Shown here in pieces: positions 1 through 5,121 of a stretch of DNA of 5,121 nt (the stretch's first letter is position 1; every line of letters starts with the position of its first letter). Both the position numbers and the translations under genes were made by a program. Under the pieces are notes generated by a model. That model searched no databases and had not been told where the DNA came from. It saw only the letters and a program-made list of their open reading frames with translations. Where the stretch lies: the NCBI GenBank assembly GCA_030040625.1, contig JASHTI010000089.1:1-5121 (forward strand), read 5' to 3'. The stretch comes from Thermoplasmata archaeon. Lineage in GTDB: Archaea; Thermoplasmatota; Thermoplasmata; Lutacidiplasmatales; UBA184.

Positions 1-1796
1 ACAGCGACGGCTTCGAGGTCTCGAGCCCGGTGCTGACCTTCACCGTCTACCCGCTCCCGCAGCAGTCGCCCGCCAAGCCGACCCGGCCCTCCGCGGACAT
101 CGGACAGCTCGTCAACTTCACCGCGCAGGTCTCCGGCGGCGCCGGCGGCGGCAGCTACGCCTGGAGCTTCGGCAGCGGGCTCGGCTGCACCGCCACGGAC
201 GGCCCGCAGCTGAACTGCACCGCCCTCTCCGAGGGGACGCTGTCGGTCTCCTACGCCTGGACCGACGCGCTCGGCGTCGCGGCCGGCGGCGGCACGACGC
301 TCGGCTTCACGGTCTTCTCCGACCCGGGCGTCGGGACCCCGACCGCGAGCGTCGGCAGCCTGGACGTGGGCCAGACGGTGACGTTCTCCGCCACCCCGAG
401 CGGCGGCTCGGGGGGCTACACTTACGTCTGGACGAGCTCGGCGCCGGCGCTCAACTGCTCGGCGTCGACCACCGCGAGCGTCGTCTGCCACCCGACCACG
501 GCCGGCAGCTACTCGGTGAGCGTCACGGTCACCGACTCGAACCTCGTCTCGGCCTCCGCGGGCCCTTCGCCGACGGTGAACGTCGCCGGAGCGCTGACGG
601 TCGCCGTCCCGAACCCGAACCACCCGGCCGCCGACGCCGAGCAGACCGTGATGTTCATGACGTCGGCGACCGGCGGTACCGGCACCGTCCTGTTCACCTG
701 GAGCGCCCCGGCCGCCCTCGGCTGCGGGACGACCCAGACGGCGACGCTCGTCTGCGTGCCGGAGACGGCGGGCACCTACACGGTCTCCGTCTACGCGACC
801 GACGCCAACGACGACGTCTCCGCGACGGAGACCTCGGCGAAGTTCGTCGTCTCGACCGTGCCGACGATCACCGTCCCTGCGGCGCAGAACACCAGCGCGG
901 ACATCGGACAGCGGATCACCTTCCACACCACGGCGAGCGGGGGCACCGGCACCTACACGTTCACCTGGGGCTCGTCGGTGACGCTCAGCGCCCTCGGCTG
1001 CACCGCCTCCACGACCGACGACCTCGTCTGCATCCCCGCGACGGAGGGGAGCTACGTGGTCAGCGTCTACGCGACCGACAGCAACGGCGCGAGCACGAGC
1101 ACCGCCAACTCCGCCAACTTCCCGGTCTACGTCGATCCGACGGTCACCGCGCCGACGACGCCGAGCAAGGGGGCGGACGCCGGGGTCAGCGTCTCGGTCG
1201 ACTTCGCCACGACCGCCTCCGGCGGGACCGGCCACTACTCGTACACCTGGACGGTGCCGACCGACCTCGGCTGCATCGTCCGTCCCGCGCCGGCGATCGC
1301 CTGCGTGCCGCTGCTGCCCGGCACCTACACGGTGACGGTGGCGGCCACGGACGGCGACGGGGTCACCTCGGCGGCGGCGACGAGCGCGCCGTTCACGGTC
1401 GACTCGGCGCCCACCCTCGTCGTGCACGCCAGCCCCACGTCGTTCCTCCAGGGGCACAAGGTCACGATCACGGGCGTCGTCACCGGCGGCTCCGGCAGCT
1501 TCACGTTCGACTGGAGCGGGCTGCCGTCCGGCTGCGCCGCTCCGAGCGGCGACACGCTGACCTGCACGCCGAAGGTCTCCGGCGACTTCGCGGTCGGGAT
1601 CACCGTCACCGACACGAACAAGGGGACCGCCTTCGACAACGTGACGATCGACGTGAAGCCGTCGTTCCTCGGCCTGCCGGCCGAGGAGGGCTACATCATC
1701 CTCGCCGCGTTGCTCATCGCCGGGGTCGCGGTCGGCGTCTTCTTCCACCTCCGCAACGAGCGACGCCGCGCCCGCGAGGTCCAGCACGAGTTCTAG
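1..1796 (+). CDS. Partial PKD-like repeat surface protein with C-terminal membrane anchor (5' end outside window)
   Basis: The reading frame is open from base 3 and bases 1-2 end the preceding codon, so the true start lies upstream. A GTG at 30 is in frame but falls inside a repeat and is not a credible start. Counting the codon at base 3 as residue 1, 597 residues are visible. They begin with the tail of one repeat (SDGFEVSSPVLTFTVYP), followed by six full PKD/Ig-like repeats of about 87-92 residues. Each repeat has a Gly/Ser-rich turn, an aromatic-x-W strand, a C-x9-C pair and a G-T-Y-x-V-x-V-x-x-T-D strand. After the last repeat comes FLGLPAEEGY, one hydrophobic helix (residues 564-583) and a basic tail (RNERRRAREVQHEF), implying an outside repeat region and a cytoplasmic C-terminus. 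Five N-x-S/T sequons occur (residues 38, 71, 151, 296, 546), compatible with glycosylation. Such domains usually serve adhesion or cell-surface structure; the ligand is unknown. The protein architecture is confident, the exact role is not. Confidence 0.88.
   Translation, partial: SDGFEVSSPVLTFTVYPLPQQSPAKPTRPSADIGQLVNFTAQVSGGAGGGSYAWSFGSGLGCTATDGPQLNCTALSEGTLSVSYAWTDALGVAAGGGTTLGFTVFSDPGVGTPTASVGSLDVGQTVTFSATPSGGSGGYTYVWTSSAPALNCSASTTASVVCHPTTAGSYSVSVTVTDSNLVSASAGPSPTVNVAGALTVAVPNPNHPAADAEQTVMFMTSATGGTGTVLFTWSAPAALGCGTTQTATLVCVPETAGTYTVSVYATDANDDVSATETSAKFVVSTVPTITVPAAQNTSADIGQRITFHTTASGGTGTYTFTWGSSVTLSALGCTASTTDDLVCIPATEGSYVVSVYATDSNGASTSTANSANFPVYVDPTVTAPTTPSKGADAGVSVSVDFATTASGGTGHYSYTWTVPTDLGCIVRPAPAIACVPLLPGTYTVTVAATDGDGVTSAAATSAPFTVDSAPTLVVHASPTSFLQGHKVTITGVVTGGSGSFTFDWSGLPSGCAAPSGDTLTCTPKVSGDFAVGITVTDTNKGTAFDNVTIDVKPSFLGLPAEEGYIILAALLIAGVAVGVFFHLRNERRRAREVQHEF
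92..108 (+). repeat. 17-base direct repeat, copy 1 (other copy at 896-912)
   Basis: The sequence CGCGGACATCGGACAGC is present identically at 92-108 and 896-912, in the same reading frame, encoding A-D-I-G-Q near the start of the first and fourth protein repeats. Identity includes the synonymous codon choices, which points to shared descent of these two repeat units by duplication or recombination inside the gene. Confidence 0.8.
896..912 (+). repeat. 17-base direct repeat, copy 2 (other copy at 92-108)
   Basis: This is identical to 92-108 and lies at the equivalent place in the fourth repeat. A second exact match of 16 bases (CGTCTACGCGACCGAC) links the third repeat (788-803) with the fourth (1064-1079), again at equivalent positions. 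Confidence 0.8.
1692..1751 (+). other. C-terminal transmembrane anchor of the surface protein
   Basis: These 20 codons encode an uninterrupted hydrophobic helix (YIILAALLIAGVAVGVFFHL), followed at once by a 14-residue tail containing five Arg (RNERRRAREVQHEF). By the positive-inside rule the tail is cytoplasmic and the repeats are outside. There is no LPxTG-type sortase signal. Confidence 0.85.
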
Positions 1797-1826
1797 CGGC
1801 CGCAGAGCCCAAGAGCGCCCGTCGTC

Positions 1827-1831
1827 TGGAG
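1827..1831 (+). promoter_or_regulatory. Shine-Dalgarno-like site for the aconitase gene
   Basis: TGGAG lies five bases before the GTG at 1837. This supports that GTG as the start and shows that the message is probably read with a leader. The 40-base gap after the preceding stop contains no AT-rich TATA-like element, so a promoter, if separate, would lie inside the upstream gene; co-transcription with that gene is possible. Confidence 0.55.
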
Positions 1832-1836
1832 CCGCC

Positions 1837-4584
1837 GTGCCGCCGACCGACCCGCTCGGGACCGCCGAGGTCGTCCGACTCGGTGACGCCCCCGCGACGG
1901 TGTACCGGCTGGACCGGCTGAAGGGCGTCGACGCCGCCCGGCTCGACCGCCAGCCCCGGACCCTCCGCATCGTGCTGGAGAACGTCCTCCGTCACCTCGA
2001 TGCGCGTCGGACCGACCCGACGACCCTCGCCGCGCTGGCGCGAGGGGAGCGACCGGACGGCGTGGAGCTCGCCTACCATCCGGAGCGGATCCTCCTCCAG
2101 GACTTCACCGGCGTGCCGGTGCTGGTCGATCTCGCGACGCTGCGGGACGCGGCGGCCGCCGGTGGCGTCGATCCGGCCCGGATCGACCCGGTCGTGCCGG
2201 TCGACCTCATCGTCGACCACTCCGTGCAGGTCGACAGCTACGGCTCACCGCGATCGGTGGCGATCAACCTCGACCGCGAGTACGAACGCAACGCCGAGCG
2301 CTACCGGTTCCTCCAGTGGGCGAAGGGGGCGTTCCACCGCCTCCGGGTCGTCCCGCCCGGCAACGGCATCTGCCACCAGGTGAACCTCGAGCACCTCGCG
2401 AGCGTCGTGCGGAGCGGCGAGGAGGGCGACGCGCCGGTCGCCTACCCGGATACCCTGATCGGCACCGACTCGCACACGACGATGGTCAACGGGCTCTCGG
2501 TCCTCGGCTGGGGCGTCGGGGGGATCGAGGCGGAGGCCGTGCTCGTCGGCGAGCCGTACTTCCTGCCGCGTCCGACCGTCGTCGGGGTCGAGCTCAGCGG
2601 CGCGCTCCCCGCGGGGGCGACGGCGACGGACCTCGTCCTCACCGTGACCCGCCGTCTCCGCGAGAAAGGGGTCGTCGACCGGTTCGTGGAGTTCTACGGC
2701 CCCGGCGTCGCGCACCTGGCGGTGCCGGACCGCGCGACGGTCTCCAACATGTGCCCGGAGTACGGCGCGACCGCCGCCCTGTTCCCGATCGACGAGGCGA
2801 CGATCGATTACCTGCGGGGCACCGGCCGGCCGCCGGCGCTCGTGCGCCGGGTCGAGGCGTACGCGCGGCTCACCGGCCTCTGGGGCTCGCCGGCGCCGGG
2901 GGCGGTCGACTACGACGACCGGCTCGCCCTCGACCTCGCGACGATCGAGCCGACCGTCGCCGGTCCGCGGAACCCCGAGGAGAGCGTACCGCTGCGCGAG
3001 GTGCCGTCCTCGTTCCGCAAGGCCCTCGCCGGGTTCCGCGAGGCGCGGCCACGGCCCCGGAACGGAGGGAGCCACCCGTACCCCTCCGACGACCCGATGC
3101 ACCCGTTCGACGGGGAACTGGAGCGCGCCCGCGGCGGAGGCGGGGGGCCGCGGCCGGATCCGATCGACGACGGCGCGGTGGTGATCGCGGCGATCACCAG
3201 CTGCACGAACACCTCGAACCCGTCGGTGATGATTGGCGCCGGCCTCCTCGCCAAGAAGGCCGTGGAGCTCGGCCTAACGGTCCCGCCGCACGTCAAGACG
3301 TCGCTGGCGCCGGGTTCCAAGGTCGTCACCGACTACCTCCAGCGCGCCGGGCTCCTGACCTACCTCGAGCGGCTCGGTTTCGGGGTCGTCGGCTACGGCT
3401 GCACGACCTGCATCGGCAACTCCGGGCCGCTGCCGACGGAGGTCGACCGGGCCGTCCGCGAGCGGCAGCTGTTCGTCGCGGCCGTTCTCAGCGGCAACCG
3501 CAACTTCGAGGCGCGCATCCACAACGACGTTCGGGCGAACTACCTCGCCTCCCCGATGCTCGTGGTCGCCTACGCGCTCGCCGGCCGCATCGACGTCGAC
3601 CTCGACCACGCACCGCTGGGCCAGGGGCCGGAGGGCCGGCCCGTGACGCTCCGCGACCTCTGGCCGGCGCCGTCGGAGATCCGTGCGCTGGTCGGCTCGA
3701 GCCTGGAGCCGGGGATGTTCGAGGCGAAGTACCGCGCGATCGAGGTCGGCGACCGGCACTGGGACGGCCTCGGGGCACCGGCCGGGGTCCGCTACCCGTG
3801 GGCCCCCGCGTCGACGTACCTCGCGGAGGCGCCCTACCTGCGCTTGCCGCCGCCGATGGAACCTTCCGCCGACGGCCGTCTCGCGGAGGGGGCCCGGGCG
3901 CTGCTCGTGCTCGGCGATCGCGTCTCGACGGATCACATCTCCCCGGCGGGGGAGATCCCGGAGGAGTCGAGCGCCGGGGCCTACCTGGCGGCGCACGGCG
4001 TGCCGCCGGCCGAGTTCAACACCTACGGTTCGCGCCGGGGCCACCACGAGGTCCTGGTCCGCGGGACGTTCGCCAACGTTCGTCTGCGCAACGAGCTCGT
4101 CGCGCCGAAGGAGGGGGGCCGGACGATCCACCTTCCGGACGGCGCCGAGGGGACGGTCTACGAGGTCGCGGAGCGCTACCGGACGGAGCGGACGCCGCTG
4201 CTCGTGCTCGCCGGGGCGAACTACGGGCAGGGGAGCTCCCGCGACTGGGCGGCGAAGGGGCCCCGCCTGCTCGGCGTCGGCGCGGTGATCGCCGAGAGCT
4301 ACGAGCGGATCCACCGGTCGAACCTCGTCGAGATGGGGGTCCTTCCGCTGACGTTCGCCCCGGGCGAGGGCTGGCGCCGCCTGGGCCTGACGGGACGCGA
4401 GCGGTACCGCCTCGAGCTGGAGCCGGGCGTCCCGTTCGGTCCGGGGGCGCACGTCCGGGTAACGGCCGAGGGGACGCCGACGACGTTCCGCACCGCCGTG
4501 AAGCTCGGTTCGGCGGTCGAGCTCGAGCACTACCGGGCCGGCGGCGTGTTGCCGTACGTCATGGCCCGCCGGTTCGCTCGCTAG
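1837..4584 (+). CDS. acnA: Aconitate hydratase, AcnA/IRP1-type
   Basis: This cytoplasmic TCA-cycle enzyme interconverts citrate and isocitrate via cis-aconitate on a [4Fe-4S] cluster. The 915 residues are close to the usual AcnA length of about 890-900. The catalytic domains (about 60-575) contain QDFTGVP (88-94), VDHSVQVD (126-133), GICHQVNLEHL (177-187), DSHTTMVNGL (211-220) and SNMCPEYGAT (303-312). Cluster ligands are C456 (SCTNTSNPS), C522 and C525 (GCTTCIGNSGPL), with the 66- and 3-residue spacing also found in IRP1. SGNRNFEARIH (552-562) supplies substrate-binding N and R residues. After a linker, the swivel domain (about 685-840) has VSTDHISPAG (696-705), YGSRRGHHEV (730-739), RGTFANVRLRN (742-752) and GSSRDWAAKG (799-808), including the expected catalytic Ser. 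The GTG start is supported by TGGAG five bases upstream and a family-like N-terminus. A Gly-rich insert (433-437) precedes the first cluster Cys. An additional 2-methylisocitrate activity cannot be excluded from sequence. Confidence 0.96.
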   Translation: MPPTDPLGTAEVVRLGDAPATVYRLDRLKGVDAARLDRQPRTLRIVLENVLRHLDARRTDPTTLAALARGERPDGVELAYHPERILLQDFTGVPVLVDLATLRDAAAAGGVDPARIDPVVPVDLIVDHSVQVDSYGSPRSVAINLDREYERNAERYRFLQWAKGAFHRLRVVPPGNGICHQVNLEHLASVVRSGEEGDAPVAYPDTLIGTDSHTTMVNGLSVLGWGVGGIEAEAVLVGEPYFLPRPTVVGVELSGALPAGATATDLVLTVTRRLREKGVVDRFVEFYGPGVAHLAVPDRATVSNMCPEYGATAALFPIDEATIDYLRGTGRPPALVRRVEAYARLTGLWGSPAPGAVDYDDRLALDLATIEPTVAGPRNPEESVPLREVPSSFRKALAGFREARPRPRNGGSHPYPSDDPMHPFDGELERARGGGGGPRPDPIDDGAVVIAAITSCTNTSNPSVMIGAGLLAKKAVELGLTVPPHVKTSLAPGSKVVTDYLQRAGLLTYLERLGFGVVGYGCTTCIGNSGPLPTEVDRAVRERQLFVAAVLSGNRNFEARIHNDVRANYLASPMLVVAYALAGRIDVDLDHAPLGQGPEGRPVTLRDLWPAPSEIRALVGSSLEPGMFEAKYRAIEVGDRHWDGLGAPAGVRYPWAPASTYLAEAPYLRLPPPMEPSADGRLAEGARALLVLGDRVSTDHISPAGEIPEESSAGAYLAAHGVPPAEFNTYGSRRGHHEVLVRGTFANVRLRNELVAPKEGGRTIHLPDGAEGTVYEVAERYRTERTPLLVLAGANYGQGSSRDWAAKGPRLLGVGAVIAESYERIHRSNLVEMGVLPLTFAPGEGWRRLGLTGRERYRLELEPGVPFGPGAHVRVTAEGTPTTFRTAVKLGSAVELEHYRAGGVLPYVMARRFAR

Positions 4585-4628
4585 GCCCGACGACCCCGGA
4601 TTCTCCGTCGCTCTCCCGGCGGTAGGAA

Positions 4629-4644
4629 CGTAACCGTTCTATAG
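4629..4644 (+). promoter_or_regulatory. Candidate archaeal BRE/TATA promoter of the third gene
   Basis: CGTAACC (4629-4635) resembles an archaeal BRE and is followed by TTCTATAG (4637-4644), resembling a TATA box. It is the most AT-rich patch in an otherwise very GC-rich window. The centre lies about 25 bases before the ATG at 4666, the distance expected if transcription begins at or next to the start codon, giving a leaderless message. A GAGGG at 4650-4654 could instead act as a weak, rather distant ribosome-binding site. No mapped transcript start is available. Confidence 0.5.
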
Positions 4645-4665
4645 CTCGCGAGGGCGTGGCCCGCC

Positions 4666-5121
4666 ATGCCGTTGGCCCCCGGCCGTAGCCGCGCTGTCTG
4701 GACCCTGCCGATCGTTGTCGTCATCTGCGCCGTGATGCTTCTGCCCGCCGGCACCGTCCTCGGCGCCGCGGGGGCCCACACGCCGGGGCTCGCCAGCAGT
4801 CTTCGCTCCGAGCACGCGCACGCCGCCGCGCCGCGCGGCGCGGCGAACGTCCCGGGATTCTCCGGCCTGCTGCCGAAGGGCCTCGCCCACCCGGCGGTGA
4901 GCGTACCGAGCCTCTCTTCCCCCAAGAGCCCGGCCGCGCGACTGCCGGCCGGTGACTCCCAGACCCCCTGGTGGACGACCCACTCGACCTCCGGTGCCGC
5001 CGGCCCGTCCGGTGCGCACACCCTCGTTTCTCCGCCGAACCTCGCGCTCGGGCTGGACCGTGGCGCCTCGCCGTCCGCCGTGATCTCGCCGGGCTACCAG
5101 GCGCCACCGGCCCCGATGGGT
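4666..5121 (+). CDS. Partial secreted or surface protein of unknown function (3' end outside window)
   Basis: An ATG at 4666 opens a frame with no stop through base 5121, giving 152 residues. An in-frame TAG at 4642-4644 and no ATG, GTG or TTG between it and 4666 make this start well defined. The N-terminus looks like a Sec signal peptide: Arg at 7 and 9, a hydrophobic core from about 13 to 32 (TLPIVVVICAVMLLPAGTVL) and a likely cleavage after A-G-A at residue 37. If not cleaved, the core would be a membrane anchor. The mature part so far is rich in Pro, Ala, Ser and Gly with scattered His, includes a P-W-W-T-T-H motif at 101-106, has no Cys after the signal, and looks like a low-complexity linker or a pro-region. 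I recognise no domain. It may be the start of a large surface protein like the one at the left edge, or of an exported enzyme; the sequence here does not decide. Its own promoter candidate lies immediately upstream. Confidence 0.75.
   Translation, partial: MPLAPGRSRAVWTLPIVVVICAVMLLPAGTVLGAAGAHTPGLASSLRSEHAHAAAPRGAANVPGFSGLLPKGLAHPAVSVPSLSSPKSPAARLPAGDSQTPWWTTHSTSGAAGPSGAHTLVSPPNLALGLDRGASPSAVISPGYQAPPAPMG
4824..4845. repeat. Perfect 22-base GC-only palindrome inside the third gene
   Basis: Bases 4824-4834 are exactly the reverse complement of 4835-4845, with no loop, and the sequence is made only of G and C. It encodes part of the Ala/Pro/Arg/Gly stretch near residues 53-60. Alanine and arginine codons in GC-rich DNA easily generate such symmetry, so a function is not implied. 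Confidence 0.6.

Larger units (their letters stand above)
66..1664 (+). repeat. Six tandem PKD-like protein repeats, each with a C-x9-C pair
   Basis: The first Cys codons of the six repeats start at 186, 456, 723, 999, 1272 and 1533, so the period is 90, 89, 92, 91 and 87 residues. The second Cys codons start at 216, 486, 753, 1029, 1302 and 1563, always exactly ten codons after the first. Approximate repeat limits are 66-329, 330-590, 591-857, 858-1139, 1140-1406 and 1407-1664. The third to fifth repeats look most alike, sharing a T-G-G-T-G/A-S-G-G-T-G turn and an A-T-D strand. The paired cysteines suggest one disulfide per repeat, which fits an extracytoplasmic location; this is inferred from spacing only. 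Confidence 0.85.

Noticed and set aside
30..32. GTG as the start of the surface protein
   Set aside because: The frame is open upstream to the window edge, and the residues before it (SDGFEVSSP) match the end of a repeat, so the gene starts further left.
433..1304. C-x9-C pairs as heme or iron-sulfur sites
   Set aside because: There is no CxxCH and there are no closely grouped cysteines; a disulfide in an extracellular beta domain is the simpler reading.
3274..4530. Long open frame (418 codons) on the - strand
   Set aside because: It is antisense to the aconitase, rich in Arg, Asp and Val with no recognisable domain, and is open because stop codons are rare in antisense GC-rich DNA.
4585..4620. 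Terminator after the aconitase
   Set aside because: There is only a weak 5-base CGACG/CGTCG pairing and no T-run; the pyrimidine-rich stretch is too C-rich to call.
2316..4625. Long second + frame (769 codons) overlapping the aconitase
   Set aside because: The translation is Arg/Pro/Gly-rich low complexity, typical of the alternate frame of GC-rich genes, and it lies almost wholly under a gene with clear family motifs.
4581..5107. Several overlapping - strand open frames at the right edge
   Set aside because: They have shadow-type composition. The + strand frame from 4666 has a convincing signal peptide, a bounded start and a promoter candidate.

Overview
The window is very GC-rich, with G or C at almost every third codon position. 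It holds three genes, all on the + strand: the 3' part of a repeat-rich surface protein, a complete aconitase, and the first 152 codons of an unrecognised secreted protein. I see no tRNA, rRNA, CRISPR array, insertion sequence or phage gene.

The likely source is a high-GC archaeon, probably a member of the Thermoplasmatota from soil or sediment. This is inference, not proof. It rests on (i) tandem PKD-like repeats ending in one membrane helix and a short basic tail, preceded by a 'FLGLP..EGY' stretch that I recall from Thermoplasmata surface proteins, and (ii) an isolated AT-rich BRE/TATA-like element about 25 bases before the start codon of the third gene, which fits an archaeal, leaderless promoter. 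The aconitase family is shared by bacteria and archaea and does not settle the question.

Layout: 1-1796 encodes the surface protein, entering the window in mid-repeat, with six full repeats of about 87-92 residues, each carrying a Cys pair spaced exactly C-x9-C, then a C-terminal membrane anchor. A 40-base gap (1797-1836) contains a Shine-Dalgarno-like TGGAG. 1837-4584 encodes an AcnA-type aconitate hydratase with all three cluster cysteines and the recognisable active-site motifs. An 81-base gap (4585-4665) holds the promoter candidate. 4666-5121 encodes a signal peptide followed by a Pro/Ala/Ser-rich chain that is still open at the window edge.

How the genes relate: two encode exported proteins and the one between them is a core TCA-cycle enzyme. 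Nothing in the sequence links them functionally. The aconitase could be read from a transcript that also carries the surface-protein gene, since the gap is short and shows no TATA-like element of its own. The third gene appears to have its own promoter. I found no convincing new multi-gene system. The most distinctive feature is the invariant C-x9-C spacing in the surface-protein repeats.
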